A stretch of 64,000 bases of DNA from positions 108,929-172,928 of the forward strand of contig JAKSZP010008023.1 of the NCBI GenBank assembly GCA_022478985.1, written 5' to 3'. The DNA comes from Massospora cicadina (lineage: Eukaryota > Entomophthoromycota > Entomophthoromycetes > Entomophthorales > Entomophthoraceae). How positions within the stretch are numbered: the first letter of the stretch is position 1; each line of letters starts with the position of its first letter. Shown here one piece after another: positions 12,268 through 23,030 of this stretch. The notes beneath the pieces were generated by a model. It did no database searches and was not told the DNA's origin. It worked only from the letters and a program-made list of their open reading frames with translations. The position numbers and the translations under genes were made by a program.

Positions 12268-14118
12268 TTCCCTATATACCCCTTATTTATGCTAATAAAG
12301 GTAAATTTAGGTAGTAAGATTTTAATTATATTTTTGCTTATATTTAAGAGTGAAGGATTAGTTATCCTTATCCTGATTTCTCAGTAACCTTGAGTGAGGT
12401 AGATATCACTTTTGTGTAAGAGAACACATGAGTGAGTTTAAAAACCACCTATAAAGAAGACACAACTGGCTAGTTATCTCCATATAACTACCATCGCCTT
12501 TATTTTAAACAGCAGGTGATAGAACCTTGCAGTAAACTTTACCTAAAGTTACACCAGGTACTCAACTGAGCCTGCTTCAACGTTTCCAGAAAATTTGACC
12601 AGCGCCCAAGGATTACCTGAAACCTGATAAAACCTAAGCTCTACGCTTATCAGGAGCCTAAAGCTCACATCACATTTTTGGCAACTGGTCAACAGCTGTA
12701 TCCATCCCAACTCCAAGATTTAAATCCTTAACCTACTCTAGAATCTATTAGGTGATAAAGATATTCCATATATGATAGAACTATAATTTAAAAACTTTGT
12801 GGCCCAAGAAATTTATGGAAGGTGAAAGGTTATCATAAAAGGTATAGCTTTCACTCACCCCGCCAGCTTGTTACTAATATCTTTTATGATCAGGGATTGC
12901 ACCCCTACGCCACACAATCCATATTACTGCTGCCCGGTTATCTATGAGGTTTATTTTTAGATCTATTCAAGATTTTTAGAAAAAGAAAGTTGTTTTACTG
13001 AGTTGCTTCAATTACAGCACTACAAGAGATGTCATCGACTCATGCTTTAGGATCTTAATGTAAGGTCGCATAAACTGTAATATCCACCTAGGTCTCCACT
13101 TTGAATTACTGAGCTGAAGGCATTTAATCTCGTTTTACAGCAGGTGCACGCATTAATTATTTATAAGGTAACCTAACCTACCAGGTATGACTCATCTTAC
13201 TGAAACTCTGATTTTAATCTCGTCAGACCTTGTAAAGATTTTATAGGCTCAAACTTGATGAAACCCATTATTCTAAAGCCTCAAAACATTTGGCTCAGGT
13301 TTACCAAAGCAACTGGCATGCTAAGGTTTATTCTGATCTTATTTGATACTTGGACCCTAGCAAGTACAAGTCTGGCCCGCGGTACCCTACCTTTTTGTAG
13401 ATTGCTTGTATTAAAAGGGGATGCCAAGTTTATATACTGAAAATGGTACCCAATTTATAGATTCTAAAGTCAACCTCTGGTATGAGATTAGTGATAGGGG
13501 TTAAGGCCCATGGGTAATACTTCCCAAACTCAGAAATATAGTTCAACCTATATGTAGAGCCCCATTATTCTGTAAAGGTTAGTAGGCTGCATAGTTTATC
13601 CTAGGATACAATTAAAATCGATCGAAAACAAGGATCAACCAAGTACCCGATGTTTTAGGTAGCATCCTTGAAGCACCTATAGGCCGAGACAACAGCTCAT
13701 CTTTACGCAGCTGGGCGTGGCCATATGGAACTGGATTGGATGCTAGGCCACCCAATTTTATGCTCTATGGTATGGTATAATTAAGCTAATTCCAGCCATA
13801 AATTTCTCACGCCAGAGGTTAATTTTATCACAAGCTTTAAATCCAACCGGCTTTTCTAGATAGTGGGATATTTTGCTTATCGCTGCTATAAGCCCAGTGG
13901 TTAGGGATCGGAAATTTATCCAACATTTCTTTTGATAATTTTTAGTTTATAAAAGGGTTCCCAAGTTTCAACCATCTACCCACATGAATACCATCAATAC
14001 CTTTCACATGTAGGCAAGCTTGACCAACCAGGTTAGGCAGTTAAACCTTAAATTTAGCTTTACAATCCCAAGGGCAAACCACCCCGACCAAGCCACCATC
14101 TTTTAAGGTTTATGCTTA
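12268..14118. other. Stretch without a recognised gene
   Basis: AT-rich sequence with scattered stops in all frames. A 61-codon forward frame (13255-13440) has no family motif. I saw no LTR, knuckle or catalytic motif, and nothing to indicate a host gene. Confidence 0.4.
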
Positions 14119-14142
14119 GGGACGGGGCAGCTGTCCCGTCCC
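14119..14142. repeat. 24-bp near-perfect GC-rich palindrome
   Basis: Twelve bases pair with the following twelve with one mismatch: GGGACGGG on the left, CAGCTG in the centre and CCCGTCCC on the right. It sits in a CpG-containing patch, so it is more likely host than transposon DNA. It could be a dimeric protein-binding site or a chance inverted repeat. Confidence 0.6.
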
Positions 14143-14799
14143 AAGTCTCCCAGAGTCTAGCTGGATGGATACCGGTTACTTTAGATGGCGTAGACCGCCA
14201 TCGCGATGCCATTCCAAGCATCGATGGCTTGACGTGGGCGGATGGCCTCGCATACCAAGGCGTACGGCTTAGCCTACCCAAGGCTGCATGGGAAGAACCT
14301 TAGCATCAGGTATGTTTGTAACACAAAGCTTTGCTGAAGCTCCGGCGAACGACTCAAACCCGAGGGATCAGGTTGGCTGGCTTTGGAGCGCCGAAGGGAT
14401 GGGTGGGCTTCCCCAATAACCTACTCGCCTATTAAATTCAAACAATACACAAGTTTAACTTTTTACCCCCACCAGCAAGGATGAGATGGTTGGAAATGCA
14501 GATTAAAGATGGATTATTAAAAACAAGCCAATCAATGAAACGGATTCGGGGTTCCGAGTCGTCAAACCGTCGTCCGAAATTCAGCGAGCCATCAGGAAAG
14601 GTAGGGCTCAAATTATCTACCCACTTTGAAAATTCAAATCCTCGGAGTGCAGTGAGACAGACGAGCAGGATTGCAAACCTTAGCAAAGTCTAAGCTAAAT
14701 AAAGGGTGGTTCATCCACGTTACATTTCGAAGGTTTCAGCAGACGCCCTAGCCACGTCTAAAGGCTAGTCAACCTCCTTTAATCAACCAATCAAAAAAA
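14143..14799. other. Intergenic DNA downstream of the Cdc20-like gene
   Basis: Relatively CpG-rich. An 82-codon minus-strand frame (14438-14686) opens with a hydrophobic stretch resembling a signal peptide (FAILLVCLTAL), but its first codon is TTG and no ATG precedes it in frame. I cannot call it a gene. A plus-strand frame at 14112-14303 has no recognisable content. Confidence 0.3.
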
Positions 14800-16132
14800 T
14801 CAACGGACGGTCTGGCGGGGAAACAGCAGGGAGGGGCTTGGGGAGTTGCTACCCCGGGCGGCGAGGGGGGAGTACGGGGGAAACAGCTTCCAGAAGCAAA
14901 CCTTCTCATGGCCGGACCCGGTGGCGACGGAGGTACCGTCGGGTGAGCGAGCCAAGTAGGCGATGCGGTTGGTGTGGGCGGCGAGCCGAACCACCTGGTG
15001 GAGGCTGGGGTACCGCCACACCACCACCTCGTTGGATTGAAACCCGTGGCTGGAAACCACCTCCGCCCCGCTGGGGGACCACGCCAGACCCGACACCTGC
15101 CTGTCAGCGAGGTTAGGAGTTCGGTACCTGTGAGCCGGTGTTGACGGCGTGTTGCAGCTGGCTCATCTCGACGTCCCACACCCGCACCAACCTATCCCCG
15201 AGGCCGGTGCCGGTGGCCAAAAGGTTGGGATTGCGCGGGTTCCACGCCAAAGCCTTGACCGCCGCTCGGTGCCCACCCAGCTTGCTGTAGGGCGCCCTCG
15301 ACCGCCGGTCAAACACGAGGACCTCCTCCGACAGTGACCCCGAGGCGAGCAGCATACCGTCGGGGGACCACCGTAGGCCACACACCTCGGTGGGATGCCC
15401 CTCGAGCTTGCGATACCCCGTGCTCCGGCGGCGGAAATCCTTCAGTATGATTTGCGTATCCGCCGAACCCGAGGCCAAGGACTCCCGCGACCAGTCAAGC
15501 GCGCACACCCGGGACGCGTGCTCCCGGTAGTTGCCGACCATCTGCACCTTGACGGTATCGTACACGAAGACCTCCCCGTTGGTAAGCCCAATCCCCAGCT
15601 GGTGGCCGCTGGGCGACCAGCACAGCGAGGTGGGGCTCCTGCCGCACGTCAGCTCCAGAAAGAACGTCGTGTCGCCCGTCCTGCAGTTCCTGAGGTAGAC
15701 CTGGTTGCCCAGCCCAACGGCGAGGATATCCGTGCTGGACCACGCGAGAAGGTTATAGTAGAAATTGTCCTCCAAATCCTCGCTCTGAACCGTACAATAG
15801 GGCGCCCGGCTAATCGTCCGCGAAGGGCCGCCACCCCCTCGGCCCAGGCCGGGTGGAAGCCTTATCTCCGAAAGGAAATCGTCCTCGGTCGTGGAAACTT
15901 TAACGGTGGGATCGTCCAATAGCACATCCTGAAGCTGGTGGGCAAACTGCCGGTCCCGCAAATCCAGCTCAACGTCTTCCTCAAGTATGGGGCCGACGCT
16001 TCTGGAGACGTCGTAGCTTTCCCCCGAAACGTAAGCCAGGCAGGTGCGACGTTTCGGCAGTGGCGAGTTACGTTCCATGGCCTCCTGGTGGCACCGTTTC
16101 CTTCTACTTCGCAGCGGAAAGGTGAAACTCAT
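14800..16132 (-). CDS. Cdc20/Cdh1-family WD40 activator of the APC/C
   Basis: Family members bind the anaphase-promoting complex ubiquitin ligase and present mitotic substrates. Exon 1 is 16132-15128 and exon 2 is 15096-14800, joined across a 31-nt intron, giving 433 aa. The hallmark stretch leading into the propeller (RTISRAPY, then DNFYYNLLAWSS and LAVGLGNQVYL) lies at residues 105-147. It is followed by seven WD-type blades, including WSPSGHQLGIGLTNGEV, LASGSADTQI, RWSPDGMLLASGS and NTGSQ/VSGLAWSPSG across the splice. The protein ends in Val-Arg where the family normally ends in Ile-Arg, the APC/C-binding tail. I see no C-box (DRFIP type) and no KEN box in the N-terminal 100 residues. Start: the open frame extends upstream to a GTG at 16303, with an in-frame ATG at 16231. 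I chose the ATG at 16132 as the one leading into family-like sequence, but an unseen 5' exon carrying the C-box is possible. High CpG content marks it as host DNA. Confidence 0.85.
15097..15127 (-). other. 31-nt spliceosomal intron of the Cdc20-like gene
   Basis: On the coding strand it starts gtaccg, has the branch-like word cctaac and ends ggcag. Removing it joins the NTGSQ and VSGLAW codons, restoring both the frame and the conserved family sequence. The alternative AG four bases earlier gives a 27-nt intron that breaks the frame. Confidence 0.85.
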
Positions 16133-16467
16133 CGCTATGCAAAGAAGAGCGCACGCTAACGTCCAACCCCTAAGATCAACCTTCAGCTCAAGCTTAGCCG
16201 GAGAAGGTGGCCACCTTTCAACACAACCCATCCACCGCCCAAAGCCAAGATCATCCCAATTAAGTACAGGGTGGCCGGTGCAAACTGGCCAACCCAATCC
16301 CACCGCTATAAAAGATCAGGTTGGCAGTGACTTTAGGGCACGCTAACCAAATTAAACCAACTGTTACCAAGCACGGGCAAAACTCTCGCGGCAAACCAAC
16401 CCATAAACAAAACCCCCTCTAGATAATCAACCGCTACCCCAAGCCTGTGAAATTGATTTGCTACCAG

Positions 16468-16487
16468 CCACCTCGATTCCGAGGTGG
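16468..16487. repeat. Hairpin 1 in the divergent intergenic region
   Basis: A perfect 8-bp inverted repeat, CCACCTCG/CGAGGTGG, with a 4-base loop ATTC. Together with the next hairpin it forms a pair upstream of the Cdc20-like gene. It could be a structured RNA element or a chance feature. Confidence 0.5.
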
Positions 16488-16488
16488 G

Positions 16489-16508
16489 TGATTAGGGTGA
16501 GCTAATCA
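16489..16508. repeat. Hairpin 2 in the divergent intergenic region
   Basis: A perfect 7-bp inverted repeat, TGATTAG/CTAATCA, with a 6-base loop, one base after hairpin 1. Confidence 0.45.
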
Positions 16509-16913
16509 AGCTCAAGTTGGCCCAAACTATTCCAAGCAAAGCACCCCCACCGAGCATAACTGAAATTTAAGAGTTGGTTAGTTGGGATACGCCCTATAAC
16601 TAAAGCGAACCTCAAGGAAATACCAAGGTGCCCAGCTCATCGAGTTCAAAACTGGAACGCTCAGAAATAATTTTTGGAAGCGGAATCTACTGAGCCAACC
16701 CAACACGCCATGCAAAAATGTAGCAGGATCATATATCAAACTTCCAAAAAAAGATATTTAAGAAAGTTACTATTAAGTAAAAGGAACTACCCAAAAGCTT
16801 TATAAAATCTGAAGGGATATTTAAGCTTAGGTATTGAAGTAGATTTAAAAAGGATTTTTAATAATAACCTCAATGAAGCCTACGCAGAGGGTGAGGGTTC
16901 ACACCGAAGTGGA

Positions 16914-16995
16914 TTGGGCTTAACCTGACGAAATAAAGCTTATTATAAAGTAGGTTGGGCTTAACCTGACGAAATAAAGCTTATTATAAAGTAGG
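16914..16995. repeat. Exact 2 x 41-bp tandem duplication
   Basis: The unit starting ttgggcttaacctgacg occurs at 16914-16954 and 16955-16995 without a difference, so the duplication is recent or maintained. It contains an aataaagctt word. No coding frame runs through it. Confidence 0.9.
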
Positions 16996-17133
16996 CTTAC
17001 CTGGCTACAAATGATAGTGGTCGCGGGAAAGGTTCCCGACCCTTTCCCCAGCTCAAATCTTAACCGCCCCCGAATCGAACCCCACCATCCCATCCCACGT
17101 TAATTTATTAGTTTCGGTTCCCACGCTCCCCAC

Positions 17134-17470
17134 CCTTCAATTTCAGGCGAACTGATTATCGCATTTAATTTAAAAGGTATAGTTTACAACTTAATAAGTT
17201 TGGAAATTAGTGTTAAACCCTTCAATATAAAACGACTTGAACTTTGATTTTCGCGTTTAATTTAAGAGGTATATTTTACACCCTCATAAGCTGTTTTGGA
17301 AGAGCCCCCTTCAATTTCAAACGGCCTGATCATCATCGCATTTATTTTAAGGTATTTTTTATATCCTCATAATCTGTTTTGGAAGAGTCCCCCTTCAATT
17401 TCAAACGACTTAGTTATTATCTCATTTAATTTAAGGTATTTTTTATCCTATAAGCTCTTTTGAATTGGCC
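17134..17470. repeat. Four-copy diverged tandem repeat of about 84 bp
   Basis: Copies start near 17134, 17218, 17308 and 17391, each opening with cccttcaat and sharing catttaatttaa and a T-rich tail ending ataagct or similar. Copy lengths differ by a few bases, and the last two copies are most alike (ttggaagag(c/t)ccccc). AT-rich and non-coding, it lies about 1 kb upstream of MFAP1. Confidence 0.75.
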
Positions 17471-18394
17471 GCCTATGATGGTCGTCCAAGCGGCACTTCC
17501 TCGTCGCCCAATCCAAAAGTTTACCCGTGATTCCATCCCCTTTACCCCTTGCCCCTCATTTTAAATACCCGCCATCATGCCTATCGTGTAAAGGCCGCCC
17601 ACACTTTTTCCCCTCCGTTACGAACCCTGGCAGCCGGCTTAGCTTTTAAACCGGAGTTGGTGGCACCCGCCCGGCTAGAGCTTAATCGCGAGATTATCGC
17701 AACGCCCAAACGTTGCGGCGTTGCCCCGCTCATCCCTAGCTAGTTTATCTGCTGGGGCCGGTCGGTTGAACCGTTGGTTGGGCCATCCTTTATTCAGGGT
17801 TCGGCGTTAAATATTTTTGGGTTTGGTTGGCACGGTTCACTTTTCGCACCCTACCAGTTGGTGACTCTTTTGAGCTTTCCGGTTTTGTTTCGATGCGTCT
17901 AGTTATACGAAGCGTCGGCTAACTTCTAGCTTTGCTTTGTTTTGGACTCTATCTTCCTTCGAGCCGTTGGGGCGAACGGCTTGGTGCGGCCTGTGAGCCC
18001 TTGGGGGAAATGAGGTTATTAGGTGACTCATCCCGCTTAAAATTGGGTGTCGGCTCAGGGTTGTGCTGCGCTAATGCTGCTTCGGCAGTGAAGGGTACCC
18101 CACTGCCAGCCAGCCTTATCGAGCTTTTGACGCTGTGCGTCGTTGCCTTTGTTGCTAAGGTGATCGGATTTCAGCTTTAGCTCGCTAGACGGGAGGTCTA
18201 GTTTGATTTTATCGGGCATGGGTTGAAATTTTTGCGTTGGCGCTTGCCCACCTAATTGATACTGTTTGGGTTACTGGTAGATGATCTGATGGGTGTAGGC
18301 TTTCAAGTATCTTTATCAGCTATGTAGAATAGTCTTTAAATTTGCTTTAGGATTGGCTCTTTGTAGGGTTGCCAAGCGATTAAAATTTAATAGC

Positions 18395-19871
18395 ATGTCG
18401 GGGAGGAACACCAAATTCGAGCAAGTCAAGGTCAAGCGCTACTGGCCCGGCAAAGCCCCCGAGGGGGCCGACGTGCACGAACAATCCTCCTCCGAAGGGG
18501 AAGAGGTTCAACCGGAACAAAAGGAGGAGCCGGTGAAGGAGGAGAGCGTATCGGTCATCGATCTCCCCGTGGATGCGGTGTTGGCCGATCGAAGGCTCCA
18601 ACGTCTCAACCTCGCGGGGAATGCCACCAGGCCCCGCGACGTCCTCGACCGCTACGAATCAGGTAACGCTGCGTTGCTTCAGCTGCTAAGTTCCAGATGC
18701 GGTATCCTCTGACGAGCCCGAAGAGGAGGTTGAGGAGCTCAGAGCCAAGCTCAGGCTGGCAGGCCTTCAGCGGCAAAGGGAGGAGGAGACCCTCGCCGTC
18801 AAATCCGAATCCCAGGAGGAGGAAGAGGAGGTAATCTTGTTAAACTTACAGCTCACCACTTCAGGAGAGCGAATACAGCTCAGAGGAGTCCTCGGAAGAG
18901 GACGCAATCGAACCAATGCTAAAACCAGTCTTTGTTCCAAAGTGAGCTGCAGGTTTAATTCCGCTAACGCCTTTTAGATCGCAAAGGCTTACCATCATCG
19001 AACGGGAAAAGAAGGAGGCCGAGCAACGGGAGGCCGAAAAACTCAAGGAGAAGGAGAAGGAGATGCGTCGGCAGCAGTCGGTGCAGATGGTCCAGGATCT
19101 GATCAAACTGGAGTTGGAAGAAGGTACATCGCGCTTAGGGGTGGGCTAACCGTCTAGCGGCCATTCAGGCAAAGGCGGTTGCCGAGATTGACGACACCGA
19201 CGGCATCGACCAGGAGGCGGAATTTGAGGCCTGGAAGCTGCGCGAACTCAGGCGCATCAAACGAGACGCCGAGGAAAAGGCCGAGTAAGCCAAGGTGAGG
19301 TTTATCGACTAACCCTCAGGCACGAGAGAGAGCAAGCGGAAATCGAGCGGAGGCGAAACATGACTGAAGAGGAAAGGGTGAAGGAAGATCTCGCAAAGGT
19401 CAAGCAGCAGCAGGAGCTTAAACTCCAGGAGAAGCTTACCACAAAGCAAGTGTTCCTTCAGAAGTATCACCACAAGGGAGCCTTCTACATGGTAACCTTC
19501 ACCCTTCGGGTAGCGGCTGACTCAGTTAGGATAAAGACGACGAACTGTTTAAACGCAACTACGCCGAACCCACGGAGAGCGAAATCGTCAACCGGGAGCT
19601 TTTACCCAAGGTCATGCAGGTCAAGAACTTTGGGTTGGCGGGTAGGACAAAATACACCCATCTTGCGGACCAGGACACCACCGGAGTAAGTGCATCCTCC
19701 GCTCAGGCTAACGCTTAGATGGACGCCCCCTGGAATCAAACTGAGCTGATGTCCAAGCGGACCCTCCGAATGATGGGTGGTTTGCACGATATCAGCGGCA
19801 CCGATGCCCTGCGTAAGACCGCCGCTATACTTCAGAGGGAAAAGGAAGGCAAGCGCCCCCGATTGGAGTGA
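18395..19871 (+). CDS. MFAP1: Microfibrillar-associated protein 1 homologue, spliceosomal
   Basis: MFAP1 is a component of the spliceosomal B complex that works with Prp38 in activating the spliceosome in the nucleus. Exons are 18395-18662, 18697-18830, 18865-18941, 18978-19123, 19158-19284, 19320-19491, 19530-19685 and 19719-19871. They total 1233 nt, encoding 410 aa, close to the roughly 440 aa of animal MFAP1. All seven introns (34, 34, 36, 34, 35, 38 and 33 nt) are GT-AG, and most carry a CTAAC- or CTAAG-like branch word about 10 bases before the end. Residues 1-150 are acidic and low-complexity with poly-Glu runs. The middle is a Glu/Lys/Arg-rich coiled-coil-like helix. The conserved C-terminal domain contains [39 protein letters not shown] and [17 protein letters not shown]. 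The ATG at 18395 ([20 protein letters not shown]) was chosen because it starts the family-like sequence; codons upstream lack another ATG. CpG-rich host gene, divergent from the Cdc20-like gene. Confidence 0.93.
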
Positions 19872-19985
19872 ACGTGCGTCGTCGCCAAGCTTGGCCGAGG
19901 AAAACTTGGCTGGGTTCCGCTACGCCGCTGCCGTCTGTAATGCCACCCGACGTGCCCCAACTATTTCGCCCTAGCAAGCTGATCA

Positions 19986-19991
19986 AATAAA
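19986..19991 (+). promoter_or_regulatory. Possible polyadenylation signal of MFAP1
   Basis: AATAAA lies 115 bases after the MFAP1 stop codon, in the right orientation. Its use is inferred from position alone. Confidence 0.4.
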
Positions 19992-21754
19992 GGCCCGGGG
20001 CTGCTGGAATTCGGTGGTTAAGTTTAGATCGCGTGAAATCTGGCGGCTTTTTGATTTTTGTATGCCATCAACGCATACGCGACTTGGCAATCCAGCATCC
20101 TGGCCTGGATGCCTCTAGGAAGATGCGTGAACTTGACTTTACTAAATTATGCGTCTGTTATGCAATCAACCCTTCTAATATTCTTACGCTAGGGCAAATT
20201 TGGATCCCTCCATTTAAAGCTTATCAAGGCAATAACATCTGCATCAACCCTCGGTTAATTTTACCCCTGCGATCATCAACTTTGGTATACAAATCTTAGG
20301 CCAACTCTACTATCAACTAACTGGCGAGCGCTCCAAACCTCAAAACGATCCAGCCGTTCAGCTTGTTAACCCCAACGCTGGACCTTTTGGATTCTGGGTA
20401 TATCAGAAGGTGTAGGTTAGCCGTACTGGCTCAACTGAATTGACCCGTGCGTCGAAAGAACCCTACTGCTAAGCTTTATAGCAACTTCCTTTGTGCAAGC
20501 TAGCTATCTCTAGACTAGCTTGGATTGGCATTTGAGTCTTGCAGTCCATCGCTTGAGTTGGACTTGAGTGCCTCAAACCATTCACTGACAAAGACTTATT
20601 TGGTTGAAGGCTCAAAGGTTGGATATTCAAGTTGTAACGCGGTTACCCAAATTTTGTCGCTTAAGTGGGCGGTGATCCTTTCATAATTGCCATCACCCCT
20701 GGCCTCCTAACTTGTGATCTATAATGCGTTGTTACAGAAACCTAGTTGCCAAGATCTCAAAGATGCTACTAAGCTAATAGCTTTAACAACCATAGTGCCA
20801 ACCCACCGATGGGTAAGGTTTCTAGCTTCCATTTGGGATGCTAAGCATAACGAAAGGATACGGGTAATCCCTTTAAGCTGTGATTTGGATGCAACCTTCT
20901 AGGCAGTTTGGAACGGATAGCTTTGGCACCCCCTTTGGCCCAGATCCCAGATACCCCTCCGGAGGTCAATCCCTCACCCAGCGGTAAGCTTGGCCCTAGA
21001 ATATCACCATGGGTAGCCATCAATAGGTTAAGTTATTCGAGAAGAGTTGAACTCATAACTGAGTTTAATGCCAGGGGCAGCCTAAAGGTAAATATGGATA
21101 GCCCGCCTGTTACGATACCAAAGTTTTTGATAGGTTAGTCCGATGGATCAGACCGGCTAGCTAAAATTTTGGGCGTAAATCTAAAGACCAAATCAATCCA
21201 AATGACAAAGGTTTAACTGAGATACTCCAATGAAATGATATGATTACAAATTAAATATTTCTACTACCAACGATGCCATTCGGCCGCATTGATCGGGGGC
21301 TACTGCCCCCAAATTGCATATGCCTTAATTACCCCAAGATGGTTTGCCTAGAAGATCCAAATGGAATCAAGGTGAGGCTGGTAGATCCTAAACAAAAGTA
21401 GTACTTCAAGGATTACATGAAAGTACTATAAAATCCCCTAAATTTTTAATGGGATTCTAGGTTCAATACGTAAAAGGGTTTGATCATTTTCAAAGGCTCA
21501 ACTTGAAACTCTTGGTATGGACAACTTCAGGTATAGTTGTATAAGTGAGAAGAGGAGAACCTCAGTTAGGCTCTCCTCTATTTAAGAGAACAGAAACACT
21601 AACTTTTGGTGCTCAACCCTATAAAGTTAAAATGGGCAGCCATGGTTGAGGCCATAGTTGAATAGCTAATACTTGGGTATCAATTGGTGTCACTGTCAGA
21701 TTGTCCCCCTTGGATTTTTATGAACTCTGGTCTCATTGTGCCTACCAATACTCT
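19992..21754. other. Intergenic DNA between MFAP1 and Gypsy-D
   Basis: No recognised gene. An 88-codon forward frame (20033-20299) starts at GTG and encodes a moderately hydrophobic product with no motif. A 62-codon frame lies at 20714-20902. CpG density falls towards the Gypsy-D boundary. Short-intron genes could be missed here because exons of 60-150 nt look like noise. Confidence 0.4.
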
Positions 21755-22641
21755 AGTTAGGAACCCAGCGTGTCAAGGAAAGCCCTGGCTTCCTTTGTGG
21801 GTATGCCAAGTCCCATAAGGGCAGCCATAGTCCACTAGGGCTGTCTAATTCAAAGGGCTATGGGTGGGAGCATTAAAAGAGGTGTTGGAAAGGCTGCAAC
21901 CCCTGGAATTGTTGCCCATGTGCCATTTAATTTATTAAAATAACCAACAGGAAAGTTTTTTAAATTAATAACTTTTATTAAACTAATAAGGGAAACACAT
22001 CAAAGTATTTTAACCCCCTACCATTAGCTGGGTGCTGGGTCTTAGGTTGGGAAGGGGGAGAGCTGCTAAGCTGAACCACAGCAGTAGGGAGCAATTTTTG
22101 ATTACAAATCCATTAATTAACTGTTTCAAATGCCAATCTCCCCTTTATAGTATCAGTTAGCATTCCCAAGCAACGCTTGGATCATTTTTCCAAAGTCCAA
22201 ATGTCCAAATTTGATATTTTGATTTTGGAATAATGTGTCAAGTTTGATCCTAGCCTTTGCCCTCTTCTTTTTAACTTTTTGCCCAAATTTGACCTTAGGT
22301 AAGTTTTTGCTACCAGGTTTGTTTCCAGGTGAACCACCTGTTGGGGGCAGGGAATGGGGACCACAGTAAAGAGCTTCTTAAATTACTCAAATTCTGCACT
22401 AAATTTTTATTGTATTTACATGAAACCCTACAAATTTTGTGACTTGTGTGGGATTGGCCTGAGGTGTGGATGGGGGAAGGGCGCATGGCAAATAAAGTGG
22501 AGCAGCGGCCACCCATCTCTCATCCAGGGTATTCCCTAAATCAGAGATCTGAATGAGGGGCTGGGCTTTGGGGTTTGCCCTATTTTGACCTAAAGGGGTG
22601 CATGACCCTGTCAGCTTGATAGCTTGAGCTAAGGCCTTACA
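21755..22641 (-). repeat. Gypsy-D 3' LTR
   Basis: Matches 44090-45781 along its length, apart from the insertion in that copy. Shared landmarks include ttaggaaccca near 21760, tgtgtcaagtttgatcctag and gttgggggcagggaatgggga. One end has lost its TG (tagttagg versus tgttagg). About 0.89 kb. Confidence 0.8.
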
Positions 22642-22834
22642 TTACCCTTTCCTAAAAAGGACATGGTTCATCCCCTTTGGGGCCATTGGCCATGCTGTAA
22701 TTCTTGTATGGGGTATGGAGTTTAATGGTGGCAAGAGTAGCCTTCTTGGGGGAGTATGATGATGGTGCCTTGGAATTGACCTTGTGAAACTTGGAAATCA
22801 ACTCCTGACAGTTCTTACAAACTTTGGAGGGAAC

Positions 22835-23030
22835 CCAGCTATCTTTGAGTTTTACAAAGTCCCAAAGGACTCCTAGTGCAGGCAACTTTGTGGGATGAAG
22901 GCCTGGAGTACTGCCCTCCACCACACTAGGGCTGCGCAAATCTAAGCCCCACCAACTTTAGGCCCAACCATGATTAGGGTGTAGCTCACACTACCCCAAA
23001 ACTGACATATGGCCGCCCAAAAAATTTCTG
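22835..23030. repeat. Internal direct repeat in Gypsy-D, copy 1
   Basis: Shares aactttg(t/c)(g/a)gg, ctagggctgcgcaaa and gtagctcacac with 23662-23845, in the same orientation about 0.83 kb apart. It covers the chromodomain-tail coding sequence plus upstream spacer. Confidence 0.7.

Larger units (their letters stand above)
16133..18394. other. Divergent intergenic region between two host genes
   Basis: This separates the minus-strand Cdc20-like gene from plus-strand MFAP1 and must hold both promoters. It contains two adjacent hairpins, a 41-bp tandem duplication and a diverged repeat of about 84 bp, annotated separately. The part at 17460-18394 is richer in CpG and contains intron-like words (for example ggctaacttctag), so a 5' untranslated exon or an unrecognised small gene may lie there. 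Open frames at 17549-17743 and 17932-18180 begin with TTG and have no family motif. No TATA box could be assigned with confidence. Confidence 0.5.

Noticed and set aside
13255..13480. Possible integrase remnant (ENGTQFIDSK)
   Set aside because: One short motif only; no other integrase or RT signature in any frame nearby.
14438..14686. Small secreted protein on the minus strand
   Set aside because: The signal-peptide-like start begins with TTG, no in-frame ATG precedes it, and no splice arrangement supplies one convincingly.
15395..15922. 175-codon plus-strand frame opposite the Cdc20-like gene
   Set aside because: It is the antisense shadow of a GC-rich WD40 exon with no independent motif.
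17040..17090. Minus-strand ggttcgattc resembling a tRNA B box
   Set aside because: The flanking bases do not pair as a T-stem and no A box or acceptor stem could be drawn.
20033..20299. Host gene downstream of MFAP1
   Set aside because: 88 codons starting at GTG, no recognisable domain, no supporting splice pattern.
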